Source: JBBIMP01 sp037444305 (GTDB lineage: Bacteria > Acidobacteriota > UBA6911). From it: a stretch of 19,157 nt of DNA. Every line of letters starts with the position of its first letter. Within the stretch, counting starts at the first letter, position 1. The stretch is taken from the NCBI GenBank assembly GCA_037444305.1, contig JBBIMP010000064.1, positions 1 through 19,157 of the forward strand. The letters are read 5' to 3'. The translations under genes and the position numbers were made by a program. The notes beneath the pieces are model-generated. The model had not been told where the DNA came from, did not search any database, and worked only from the letters and a program-made list of their open reading frames with translations. Positions 6,693 to 14,385 of the stretch are shown in pieces.

Positions 6693-7712
6693 ATGCGGGC
6701 GGCGTTCGTGGCAAGAAAAGGCGGGCCTGAGGTCCTGGAAATCCGGGAGACTGCTTCTCCCGAACCGGGGCCGGGCGAGGTTCGCATCCGGGTCAAGACC
6801 ATAGGGCTAAATTTTGCCGACGTGCTGGCGAGGCTCGGCGTGTATACGGGAACGCCCGGGGCGCCGTTCATCCCCGGGTTGGAGGTGTCCGGCGTCGTCG
6901 AGAAAACAGGCGCCGGCGTGCAAGGCCTCGAACCGGGCGGACGGGTCATGGCGGTCACAAGATTCGGCGGCCACGCCGAGCAGGTGGTCGTTCCCGCGGT
7001 CCGGGCGGTTCCCATACCGGAAACCATGTCATTCGCCGAGGCCGCGGCCTTCCCCGTCAACTACCTGTCCGCCTACCACGGGATCGTCACGCTGGCCCGC
7101 ATCCAGCCGGGAGAGCGACTCCTGCTGCATGCAGCGGCCGGCGGCGTGGGCATCGCGACGATTCAGATTGCCCGCAGGTTGGGCGCGGAGGTTTTCGGGA
7201 CGGCGGGCTCCGACGAAAAGGTCCGGACCGTCCTGGAGCAGGGTGCAGCCCACGCCATCAATTACACGAGGGAGGACTTTGCGGCGCGCGTGCGGAAGCT
7301 CACCGGGGGATACGGAGTCGATGTGGTGATGGACGCCGTCGCGGGAAAGGTGTTCAAGCCGAGCTGGCGCCTGCTGGCCCCCATGGGTCGCTATGTGATC
7401 TTCGGTATGGCCTCGGTCTCCGGTACGCGGGGCCTGAACTACCTGCGCGCGGCGCGGCAGCTCCTGGCCCTGGGATGGATATTCCCGCTGTCGCTGGTGA
7501 CCGCCAACAAGTCCATCGCGGGATTCCACCTGGGGCTGCTGCCGCCGGGAAACCGCTATCTCGCGCGCGCCATGAAGGAACTCCTGGAGATGTACGCAGA
7601 TGGAGCCCTGCGCCCGTTTGTCGGGGCAACCTTCCCGTTCGACCGGATCAGGGACGCGCACTTTCACCTGCAGTCCCGCGCAAGCATCGGTAAGGTCGTG
7701 GTCGAGATCTGA
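6693..7712 (+). CDS. Zinc-less quinone oxidoreductase (MDR family)
   Basis: The product has 339 residues, the usual length for NADPH:quinone reductase / VAT-1-like members of the medium-chain dehydrogenase/reductase superfamily. The N-terminal GroES-like domain includes GPGEVRIRVKTIGLNFADVL at 26-45 and PFIPGLEVSGVVE at 58-70. The Rossmann domain has HAAAGGVGIATIQIARRLGA at 146-165 for NAD(P)H binding. The Cys and His ligands of zinc alcohol dehydrogenases are absent, so it should reduce quinones, enones or similar electrophiles. The ATG at 6693 has GGAGG at 6684-6688 (short spacing) and directly follows the REPIN. The next gene begins about 40 bases after its stop and may be co-transcribed, although their functions are not obviously linked. 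Confidence 0.9.
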   Translation: MRAAFVARKGGPEVLEIRETASPEPGPGEVRIRVKTIGLNFADVLARLGVYTGTPGAPFIPGLEVSGVVEKTGAGVQGLEPGGRVMAVTRFGGHAEQVVVPAVRAVPIPETMSFAEAAAFPVNYLSAYHGIVTLARIQPGERLLLHAAAGGVGIATIQIARRLGAEVFGTAGSDEKVRTVLEQGAAHAINYTREDFAARVRKLTGGYGVDVVMDAVAGKVFKPSWRLLAPMGRYVIFGMASVSGTRGLNYLRAARQLLALGWIFPLSLVTANKSIAGFHLGLLPPGNRYLARAMKELLEMYADGALRPFVGATFPFDRIRDAHFHLQSRASIGKVVVEI

Positions 7713-7755
7713 CGATCTGATATCCGTGGTGGAACTGCTTCCCGGGGAGCCCTTT

Positions 7756-8610
7756 TTGACAGGACAATTCGACCTCGCATCAGCCCAACAGATTCGTCTG
7801 AAGCGCTTTGGCATGGCCGTTGCCACTTACGCGGCCGTGATGCCGGCCGCATCCCTGGTTTCACGCCTTGGCCTCGGCGAAATGAGCGCCGCGCAATGGG
7901 GTGCCTTTGTCGGATTGGCGATTCTCGGCAACGCCGTTTTTTTCGCCCTGATCAGCTCCGGAGTCAACCTTCGCTTCAGTGATCCTTCGCTCACGCTGCC
8001 ACAGATCGCTTTCGCCACCCTCTGGGGCCTGATTCCGCTGTACGCTCTCCCCGACGCCCGCCCGCTGGTGCTCATGTTCTACCTGCCGGCGTTCAGCTTC
8101 GGGATCCTGCGTCTGTCGCTGAGACAATACCTCGGCCTCGTCGCCGGGGTGGCAGCCCTTTACGCCTCCCTGCTCGGTATTGAATACAGCCGGGCGCGAC
8201 CAGGATTCAGGCTGGAATACGAGCTTTTCGTTTTCGTGTTGTTCGGCATCCTTATGGTGTGGTTCGCCGTCTTCGGCGGGTACGTGTCCGGCATGCGGAA
8301 ACGCCTGCGGGCACGAAATGCGGAAATCCAGGAAGCCCATGCGCAGATCCAGATCGAAGTGGAAGAACGCAAGCGGGCCCAGGCGGAAAAGGACACATTG
8401 ATCGTCGAACTGAAGGCTGCTCTCTCCGAGGTGAAGCAGTTGAGCGGGCTGCTGCCGATCTGCATGCATTGCAAGAAGATCCGCGACGATCGCGGCTCCT
8501 GGAGCCGCATTGAAACCTACATCCGGGAACACTCCACGGCGGATTTCAGCCACGGGCTCTGTCCCGACTGCGCTTCGCGCCACTACCCCGATTTCAAATT
8601 CCCTCGCTGA
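7756..8610 (+). CDS. Six-helix membrane protein with coiled coil and CxxCK...CPxC tail
   Basis: Counting from TTG 7756 (284 residues), hydrophobic segments lie near 20-38, 48-69, 84-98, 103-120, 125-142 and 156-177. A charged helix follows at about 179-231 (RARNAEIQEAHAQIQIEVEE...), like the signalling coiled coils of sensor kinases and diguanylate cyclases. The tail LSGLLPICMHCKKIRDDRGS...HGLCPDCASRHYP has cysteines at 236, 239, 269 and 272. This tail is seen at the end of many bacterial sensor or response-regulator-like proteins. Its function is unknown to me, and zinc binding is likely. There is no kinase or GGDEF domain, so output may rest on the Cys module. The start is uncertain: TTG 7756 has GGGGAG at the right distance, and GTG 7726 or 7729 are alternatives. 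Confidence 0.75.
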   Translation: MTGQFDLASAQQIRLKRFGMAVATYAAVMPAASLVSRLGLGEMSAAQWGAFVGLAILGNAVFFALISSGVNLRFSDPSLTLPQIAFATLWGLIPLYALPDARPLVLMFYLPAFSFGILRLSLRQYLGLVAGVAALYASLLGIEYSRARPGFRLEYELFVFVLFGILMVWFAVFGGYVSGMRKRLRARNAEIQEAHAQIQIEVEERKRAQAEKDTLIVELKAALSEVKQLSGLLPICMHCKKIRDDRGSWSRIETYIREHSTADFSHGLCPDCASRHYPDFKFPR

Positions 8611-8788
8611 TACAGTGTCCTTTTTCTCGCCAAACGGGATTGGGAAACCCGCCGGCTGCTTTCAGGATCCGATGCATGCATCTGTGCCCGAGATCGACCC
8701 CTTTGCGGTACATCATCGGGCAGCCGCTCAGAATCGCTGATGGGTCGTTCGTGTTCCCCCCGACGGTCTGCGAGTCTACGGTCAGAGA

Positions 8789-9300
8789 GTGCCTGCCAAG
8801 ACGGGGGATATTCTCGGTCTGCAGCTGATCCGGGTGAGCAGCGAGGAACAGATGCGGATCTGGAACGAGTTGACGATTCGTGAACACCCGCGGAGGCATG
8901 GGCCCTTGATGGGGCGGCAGATGCGCTATCTCGTCGGCTCAGCCCATGGTTGGCTGGGAGCACTGGGTTTTGCCGCGCCGGCCCTGCAACTGGCGGAGCG
9001 CGATCGGTGGATCGGCTGGGATTTGGAGCAGCGGCGCGCTTATCTGTATAGCCTGGTGAACCTGAGCCGGTTTCCGATCCGGCCGAGCGTGCGCTGCGCC
9101 AACCTGGCCTCGCGGCTGCTGGCCATGGTGGTCGAGCGGCTGCCCGATGATTTCGAGCAGCGTTTCGGCTATCGTCCATTGTTGCTGGAGAGTTTTGTGG
9201 ACAGCGCCCGATTCCTGGGCGCCTGCTATCGGGCCGCCAACTGGATTCGCATGGGCCAAACGCGAGGCCGGGGGCGCCAGGACCGTTTCCTGGAAGCGAC
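8789..9300 (+). pseudogene. DUF4338 (DruA-like) domain from an insertion-sequence transposase
   Basis: From about codon 12 of this frame (LIRVSSEEQMRIWNELTIRE) to GQTRGRGRQDRF, the protein follows the DUF4338 pattern: MGRQMRYLVG, GALGFAAPALQLAERDRWIG, RFPIRPSVRCANLASRLLA, FGYRPLLLESFVDSARFLGA and CYRAANWIRMG. This domain occurs alone (DruA of Druantia defence) and at the front of long DDE transposases. The open frame continues without a stop into sulfatase sequence, which is not a natural architecture, so I call it a remnant. The apparent start is GTG 8789 without a ribosome site, and the 178 bases before it hold no gene I can support. A scrap of transposase core follows in another frame, supporting an insertion-sequence origin over a Druantia gene. 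Confidence 0.7.
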
Positions 9301-9378
9301 GGACTGCCCTTGGGCGTCTTGCGCGCCGAGTGTTTTGCTCCGGAGCCGAAAGCGGCGGATGAAGATCGGCCCGCCCAA
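9301..9378 (+). pseudogene. Transposase core fragment
   Basis: Shifted out of the DUF4338 frame, this stretch reads GLPLGVLRAECFAPEPKAAD, then EDRPAQ, and meets a stop at 9400-9402. GLPLGVL-RA-C-AP-PK is a pattern I recognise from the catalytic part of IS4/Tn5-type transposases fused to DUF4338. The bulk of the transposase is missing on both sides, so this is a deletion remnant. Sulfatase sequence starts within its last bases, placing a deletion or insertion junction at about 9365-9378. Confidence 0.5.
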
Positions 9379-9990
9379 CATCGTGCTGATCTTTGCCGAT
9401 GATCTGGGCTACGGTGACGTGGGCGTGTACGGAGCCCAGGGCTTCGCCACACCCCACGTGGACCGGCCGGCCGCCGAAGGCATACGTTTCACGAATTTCT
9501 ATTGCTTCCCAGGCGGTGTGCTCGGCCTCGAGGGCCTCGCTGCTCACAGGGTGCTACGCGGAACGGGTTTCGATCCATGGCGCTCTCGGCCCGCGTGCGC
9601 CTGTGGGCCTCAATCCGGAGGAGACCACAATCGCCGGGATGCTGAAGCCGCTCGGGTACGCCACTGGAGCGTTCGGGAAGTGGCACCTGGGGGGGTGCGG
9701 CCGAGTTCCTGCCGACCCGCCAGGGTTTCGACGAGTACCTGGGCCTCCCTTGCTCGAACGACATGTGGCCCGTCGACTATGATGGAAACCCGGTCAAGAG
9801 CGGAAATAAGACTGCCTACCCTCCCCTCCCGCTGATCGACGGGGAAACAGTCCTCGAGACGATCGACAATTTGCGGTAGCAGGACCAGTTGACCGCGCGC
9901 TACACGGAGCGGGCCGTGAGATTCATCGAGCGGAATGCCGACCGTTCATTCTTCCTCTACCTGGCGCATTCGATGCCCCATATCCATCGT
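9359..9990 (+). pseudogene. Sulfatase, broken by two frameshifts, a stop codon and 3' loss
   Basis: Sulfatase sequence runs through three frames. PNIVLIFADDLGYGDVGVYG and GIRFTNFY begin it (metal-binding DD). After a shift near 9503, SQAVCSASRASLLTGCYAER carries the C-x-A-S-R motif (C codon 9519-9521), which is matured to formylglycine, and runs to GAFGKWHLG. After a second shift at a run of seven G (9689-9695) it continues as FLPTRQGFDEYLGLPCSNDM to ETIDNLR, a TAG at 9877-9879, then RYTERAVRFIERNADRSFFL and YLAHSMPHIH. Both shifts look like one-base insertions in short repeats. About half the usual 450-500 residues are missing at the C-terminus, where the aminotransferase gene on the other strand begins. 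Single-base errors could explain the shifts, but not the stop codon and the loss together. Confidence 0.85.
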
Positions 9991-10009
9991 AGAGGGGTGA
10001 CGGGCAGTC

Positions 10010-11110
10010 TCAACGCTCCAGCTCATCGAGCGCCCTGCCGAGGCGCGCCAGACCCTCGGCCAGAATCCCGGGCTCGCAGACAATCCCGATGCGCATGTGA
10101 TCGGGCATCTCGAAAAACCTGCCGGGGACAACGGAAGTATCGTATTTCTCTTTGAGGAGCACGCAGAGTTCGTCCACGCTCCCCCGCCGCAGGCGGGGGA
10201 ACGCTACCGTGCCCCACCTGTGCTCCCGGCTTTCCAGGTCGGGCCGCCCGGCGAGAAACGCGTTGAAAATCGCGGCGTTTTCCTCGAGCCGCCGGCGCGA
10301 CCGCGCGGCGATGGTTTCGAGGTTTTCCAGTGCGATGCAGCTGAGAAGTTCCGCCGGGTGCGCCGGTATCACCCCGAAAAGGTCGTTCAGCCTCCAGATC
10401 CTCTCCGCCAGTGCCGGCTCGGCCAGCACCCAGCCGCAGCGCAGCCCGCTCAGGCCATACACCTTGGTGAGACTGCTGGTGACGATGAACTCCGGGCCGA
10501 GGTGGAAAGCCGAGCGCGGCTCGCGGTCGAAAGCCGCCTCGAGATAGATCTCGTCCACGAGCACCCGCGCGCCGTGCCGTACGGCAATGGCAGCGACCGC
10601 CTGCAGCACGTCGTCTTCGACCAACGCGCTGCTTGGATTGTGCAGGTTGGTGATGACTACCAGACGTGTGCGGGGTGTGATCTGCCGCTCGATCTCCCCG
10701 GGATCGACGCGGAAGCCGTCATCCGCCCGGCGCGCAAACCTCTTCACCTCCGCCCCCAGGTAGCGCGCCATGGTGACGAGCAGCTCGTAGGTGGGGTGCT
10801 CGATCAGTATTTCCGTTCCCGGTTCGATGAACGCGGCCAGGGCAAGGTGCGTGGCCATGGAGGCGCCCGTGGCGGCGACCACGCACTCCTGGGGAACGCC
10901 GCATTTTGCCGCCAGGGCCTTCTGCAGCGGTTCGTAGCCATAGTAGCTCGGCCCGCTCAACTCCAGGTCTGCCAGCTTCACCGGCAGGTCCGAGAGCGGA
11001 TAGTACGCCATGCCGCTGGCCGCCAGGTTGTAGCGCGCGTGGGACTGCGTCTTGGCCCAGAGCATGTACTCGGATTCCATCACGCGACGGTGGGTTGCCC
11101 GCTCAGTCAT
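10010..11110 (-). CDS. Class I/II PLP-dependent aminotransferase
   Basis: The protein has 366 residues and a fold-type I aminotransferase layout. YYGYEPLQKALA at 56-67 is the substrate-loop region, NLHNPS at 155-160 carries the conserved Asn (N158), VDEIY at 185-189 has the Asp that pairs with the PLP ring nitrogen (D186) and a Tyr (Y189), SSLTKVYGLSGLRCGW at 212-227 contains the Schiff-base Lys K216 and phosphate-binding R224, and MRIG at 339-342 has the carboxylate-binding R340. All key residues are present, so the enzyme should be active. The substrate is unknown. It is last in a minus-strand operon, its ATG overlapping the permease stop by eight bases with GGAGG just ahead. Following an amino-acid permease, it probably deaminates the imported compound. 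Confidence 0.92.
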   Translation of the reverse strand: MTERATHRRVMESEYMLWAKTQSHARYNLAASGMAYYPLSDLPVKLADLELSGPSYYGYEPLQKALAAKCGVPQECVVAATGASMATHLALAAFIEPGTEILIEHPTYELLVTMARYLGAEVKRFARRADDGFRVDPGEIERQITPRTRLVVITNLHNPSSALVEDDVLQAVAAIAVRHGARVLVDEIYLEAAFDREPRSAFHLGPEFIVTSSLTKVYGLSGLRCGWVLAEPALAERIWRLNDLFGVIPAHPAELLSCIALENLETIAARSRRRLEENAAIFNAFLAGRPDLESREHRWGTVAFPRLRRGSVDELCVLLKEKYDTSVVPGRFFEMPDHMRIGIVCEPGILAEGLARLGRALDELER

Positions 11111-12500
11111 GCCGCCTCCGCTGTTTCCAGAAGAAATAGACCGGAATTCCGGCCGCGACGATCGCCATCCCGATGGCGCTGTTGCCCGGGTATTTTAAGA
11201 CCGTGCCGATCACGATCAGGGCGCACGCCCCTATGAAGAACAGCGTGGTGAAAGGATGACCTGGAACGTGGTAAGCGGAGAAGTCCCCGTCCGCATCGCC
11301 CTGGCTGGCCGGTTCCCGGCCTGCCCTCCGGCGGAAGATAAAAACCGAAGCCGCCGTCAGTCCAAAAGAGATGAAATCGACCGACACCACGTAGTTGAGG
11401 ATCTGCTCATACCTGCCCGAGAGTGCGACGATGATGGCCAGAGCCCCTTGAAGCGCGATGGCCACCAAGGGGACTCGGGTGCGCGGATGCACCCGGGCGA
11501 CACTCCTGAAAAACAGCCCGTCGGCGGCCATCGCGAAATAGACGCGCGGCGCCGTCAGCATTCCCTGGCTCAGAAACCCGAGCGTGGAAACGGCGATGCC
11601 GACCGCGATCAGGAACGCGCCCCTTTCCCCGAATGCCAGTCTCATCACCGCCGAGGCCGGGGTTGTGGACGCTGCCAGGCCTTCCGGGCCGAGAGCGTGG
11701 ACGCAGACGAAATTCACCGCCGTGTAAAGCACGATGACGCCGCTCACGCCGATCAGCATGCCCCGCGCGAGGTCCCGCCGCGGCTCGCGCAACTCTCCCG
11801 AAATGAAGCTGGCCGTCTGCCAGCCGCCGTAAGCGAACATGATGGGAGTCAGGGCCGCCCCGATGCTCGCGAGCAGGCCCAGGGACACCGGCTGGTCCAA
11901 CAGCGCGGATTCCTCCCGCGCCGGCGCTCCCGCGAGGAACAGGCCGCAGAAGACCAGAGCCAGGATGGCCAGCACCTTCAGCAGCATCAGGACATTCTGC
12001 ACGCCGCTCCCGGCGCGCACTCCCATGCAGTTGATCAGCGTAAGGGCCGTGAGCGTGGCGACGGCCACCGCCCAGTCCGCAAACGGCGCGCGCGTTACCT
12101 CCAGGAAGTAGCGCGAGAAGGTGATGGCCACCGCCGCCATGCCGCCCGTCTGTGTCACCAGCAGCAGCGCCCAGCCGTAGACAAAGGCCACTGAGGGGTG
12201 GAAAGCCTCGCGCAGATAGGCGTACTGCCCGCCGACACCCGGACGGCGGACGGCCAGTTCGGCGTAGATGAAGGCTCCGGCGAGCGCGATCACGCCCCCT
12301 GCAACCCAGGCGCCCAGGATGAGAAACGGCGTGTGCACCTGCCGGGCCACGACGTAGGGATTCATGAAGATGCCGGCGCCGACGATGCCGCCCATGACGA
12401 TCATCGTGGCGTCGAAAAGACCCAGCCGGCGGGCCAGTTGGGGAGCCGTGGCGGTGGTTCGGACGTCCGTGCCGGAAGGAGAATGGTCTGCCCGAGTCAT
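11103..12500 (-). CDS. APC-family amino-acid permease
   Basis: The product is a 465-residue membrane protein with about twelve hydrophobic segments. The unwound first helix motif GGIVGAGIFMNP is at residues 36-47, and the sixth-helix region FAYGGWQTASFISGELREPR is typical of the LAT/GABA-permease branch of the amino acid-polyamine-organocation superfamily. Such proteins exchange or co-transport amino acids across the inner membrane. The first 25 residues are hydrophilic and cytoplasmic. The ATG overlaps the stop of the upstream RidA-like gene by four bases (ATGA), and there is no strong ribosome site of its own, so coupling is likely. Substrate cannot be read from sequence. The neighbours suggest an amino acid or amine that is then transaminated. 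Confidence 0.93.
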   Translation of the reverse strand: MTRADHSPSGTDVRTTATAPQLARRLGLFDATMIVMGGIVGAGIFMNPYVVARQVHTPFLILGAWVAGGVIALAGAFIYAELAVRRPGVGGQYAYLREAFHPSVAFVYGWALLLVTQTGGMAAVAITFSRYFLEVTRAPFADWAVAVATLTALTLINCMGVRAGSGVQNVLMLLKVLAILALVFCGLFLAGAPAREESALLDQPVSLGLLASIGAALTPIMFAYGGWQTASFISGELREPRRDLARGMLIGVSGVIVLYTAVNFVCVHALGPEGLAASTTPASAVMRLAFGERGAFLIAVGIAVSTLGFLSQGMLTAPRVYFAMAADGLFFRSVARVHPRTRVPLVAIALQGALAIIVALSGRYEQILNYVVSVDFISFGLTAASVFIFRRRAGREPASQGDADGDFSAYHVPGHPFTTLFFIGACALIVIGTVLKYPGNSAIGMAIVAAGIPVYFFWKQRRRHD

Positions 12501-13699
12501 GGCGTCCGATCATCCGGAGCAAAGCCTGCCGGCGGGAGAACCGCGACGGCCTCTACCTCGCACAGAGGTTCCGGCCGGCAGATGGCCGCCCGGACAGTAG
12601 CGTTCGGCACGCCCGCGAGGTCGTTCTCGGCAAGAACACCTTGGAGGCAGCCGCCATCGCCGGGATCCTTCAGGTAGCTCACGAGCGAGACCACGTCGCG
12701 GAACGACGCACCCTGGCCGGCCAGCAGCGCGGAGATGTTGAGCAGGGTGCGCTCCAGCTGCCGCCGGATGTCGCCGGCGTGCGCGCTGCCTCCCGATTCG
12801 TCCACGCTCGCCGTGCCCGAAATCCAGAGCGTTGTCTTGTTTCCGTCCGCCACCTTCATTCCGCGCGAAAAGTCCGCGCCGTAGGACGGAGCCTCGTTCA
12901 GCGTGGCCGAGGTCATGACCGCCGCCTCGAACGCAGGCGTTCTGCGAACAGCCTGCAGGCTCAGCACGAAATTGTGACCCCCGGCGCCGGTCGCACCTTC
13001 GATCCCCGTGCTCGCCGGCAGCCGATAGATTTCCGCCTGCCGGTAGAAATCCCTGCGGGCCCGGTTGAATTCGCCGTAATCCCGCTCGATCCGCCTGAGC
13101 TGGATCCATGTACGGACAACGTGCCGGAACGACATGCCGTACTGCCGCAGAATCCCTTCCGCGCTGCGGTACATGCTGCCGACCTCGGCGTACGGATCGC
13201 CGCACGATCCGAAGATGTTTCCGACATTCAGGTGAAGGCATTGCCCGGCGTTCCACGCCCTGGCGCTCGGACCGGGACACTGGCCGCAGCCGCAGGGATT
13301 CGCGGCGCGGGATCCCACAAGTTCAATCCCCTGTCCCTCGGCAGGGATCACGGCATGAAAAGCAAGTTCGGCATGCAAACGGGAATCCAGCGGGGGCTGT
13401 TCAACAAAGGTGGAGGCGGGATGGTAGCGGGTTTCCGGCCCGGTTCCGCCGCTTATTCCTTCGCGCAGCCGGAGAAACACTTCCAGGTCCCGCCGGATGT
13501 TTCTCAGAAACACGAATTCCCGGACCACGTGGCCGGACAAACCGCCTTCGGCCGCCAGAATTGCGTTGAGCCTGCAATAGAGTGATTGTAACTGCGCAGC
13601 CGGCCTGGAACCTACGGATGCGTCAGCGCGGCAGAGGGCATAAATTTCGCGGGCTTGGGGGCCCGCGTAGCTGCAATAGTCGTGCGACCGCCAGATCAT
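12497..13699 (-). CDS. Triple RidA-like domain protein
   Basis: The protein has 400 residues, about three times the usual RidA length, and reads as three consecutive RidA/YjgF-like units. Unit 1 (about 30-118) has QLQSLYCRLNAILAAEGG, HVVREFVFLRNI and HPASTFVE. Unit 2 (about 150-252) has MYRSAEGILRQYGMSFRHVV, a run of charged helix and LPASTGIE. Unit 3 (about 262-388) is the clearest, with LWISGTASVD, LERTLLNISALLAGQGASFR, DVVSLVSYLKDP and CEVEAVAVLP. RidA is a homotrimer hydrolysing reactive enamines/imines made by PLP enzymes. A single chain of three units could form the trimer alone, as in FkbO/Hyg5-type chorismatases, which are an alternative identity. The Arg of RidA that holds the substrate carboxylate appears as Ser/Thr in each unit. 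It is first in the operon; the ATG at 13699 has AGGA only one base away. Confidence 0.7.
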   Translation of the reverse strand: MIWRSHDYCSYAGPQAREIYALCRADASVGSRPAAQLQSLYCRLNAILAAEGGLSGHVVREFVFLRNIRRDLEVFLRLREGISGGTGPETRYHPASTFVEQPPLDSRLHAELAFHAVIPAEGQGIELVGSRAANPCGCGQCPGPSARAWNAGQCLHLNVGNIFGSCGDPYAEVGSMYRSAEGILRQYGMSFRHVVRTWIQLRRIERDYGEFNRARRDFYRQAEIYRLPASTGIEGATGAGGHNFVLSLQAVRRTPAFEAAVMTSATLNEAPSYGADFSRGMKVADGNKTTLWISGTASVDESGGSAHAGDIRRQLERTLLNISALLAGQGASFRDVVSLVSYLKDPGDGGCLQGVLAENDLAGVPNATVRAAICRPEPLCEVEAVAVLPPAGFAPDDRTP

Positions 13700-13879
13700 T
13701 TCCTGCCATCCAGAGCGGTGCCGAGGATATCACAGCACTTCACGCAGCAGGTCAGCTGTTTTCCTCCCGCTTCTCTGGTTCCGGAAAGAGCCCGTCCTGT
13801 GGGCGTCAGGATCGACGATCGGCCGCCCTGTACTGCCAATCCGCAAAATCCCTCCCGCTTGCGAAGAAAGCTCGAGGGA

Positions 13880-14197
13880 GACGGTTCCGCGCTGCTTTGT
13901 TTGTCAATTGTGCTTGCCGGACGGTGCTCCACGGAGCCCGGAGCGATAGCGACGGGTCAGGCTGCTTGAATGGGTTGCATGACCGCTCACTGCCGTTCGC
14001 GGCTCCGTTTGCCGCATCCCTTCAACACGGCTTTCCTCGACGGTTCCACGATCCTGCATCTGCCAAGCGCGCTTGCCGGCCCACAGTTCACGGAGCCCGG
14101 AGCGATAGCGACGGGTCAGGCTGCTTGAATGGGTTGCATGACCGCTCACTGCCGTTCGCGGCTCCGTTTGCCGCGTATCTTCAAGCCGGCTTTCCTC
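13880..14197. repeat. 159-bp tandem duplication with a foldable 86-base core
   Basis: Two copies, 13880-14038 and 14039-14197, start with GACGGTTCC and end with GGCTTTCCTC at a constant offset of 159. The cores 13930-14015 and 14089-14174 are identical over 86 bases, while the first 50 bases of each copy have diverged. Within the core, CGGAGCC (13932-13938) can pair with GGCTCCG (14001-14007), GGTCA (13955-13959) with TGACC (13980-13984), and GCCG-TTCG-CGGC forms a tetraloop hairpin as an alternative. The uneven conservation suggests that the core is a unit of its own, perhaps a structured RNA or a dispersed repeat. Confidence 0.8.
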
Positions 14198-14223
14198 TGT
14201 TGCCGCTTCGCTGCGCCGTGCGC

Positions 14224-14322
14224 TCAGGGCTTACGTTCCCTGGTAACCGGGTTGTCCTCGATGAACCGGATGAGAGTTTCGTCGGTGAAAGCCTGCTCGG
14301 ATGCCGTCAATTCGAATCCCAT
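14224..14322 (-). CDS. Possible small ORF or gene remnant
   Basis: On the minus strand an ATG at 14322 opens a 32-residue frame reading MGFELTASEQAFTDETLIRF, then IEDNPVTRERKP. The composition is protein-like (acidic and hydrophobic residues in helix-like spacing), unlike the surrounding frames. GGGGGGAT lies about 9-16 bases upstream as a possible ribosome site. I know no matching family. It could be a tiny protein, the tail of a lost gene, or chance. Confidence 0.25.
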   Translation of the reverse strand: MGFELTASEQAFTDETLIRFIEDNPVTRERKP

Positions 14323-14385
14323 ATGCACAAATCCCCCCGATGCACTACACTGGACGCCCGCTGGACAAGACACAGGAGGCACGAA

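Larger units (their letters stand above)
13700..14385. other. Gene-poor divergent intergenic region
   Basis: This region separates the minus-strand amino-compound operon from the plus-strand GH109-like gene and must hold promoters for both. The plus-strand frame is open throughout and joins the GH109-like frame, but its residues are Arg/Ser/Cys-rich with no domain, and the true start at 14386 has an excellent ribosome site, so I do not treat it as coding. The main content is the 159-bp tandem duplication at 13880-14197. A small minus-strand frame lies at 14224-14322. Confidence 0.55.

Noticed and set aside
8789..9300. A Druantia defence system (DruA)
   Set aside because: DUF4338 fits, but no other Druantia genes are nearby and a transposase fragment follows, so an insertion-sequence origin is more likely.
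12641..13585. A 314-residue plus-strand frame opposite the RidA-like gene
   Set aside because: Antisense shadow; no recognisable domain, while the minus strand has clear RidA patterns and operon overlaps.
13582..14385. A 5' extension of the GH109-like frame to about 744 residues
   Set aside because: The extension covers a tandem DNA repeat, has no domain and is rich in Arg, Ser and Cys. ATG 14386 has an AGGAGG at ideal spacing and is followed by a Tat signal.
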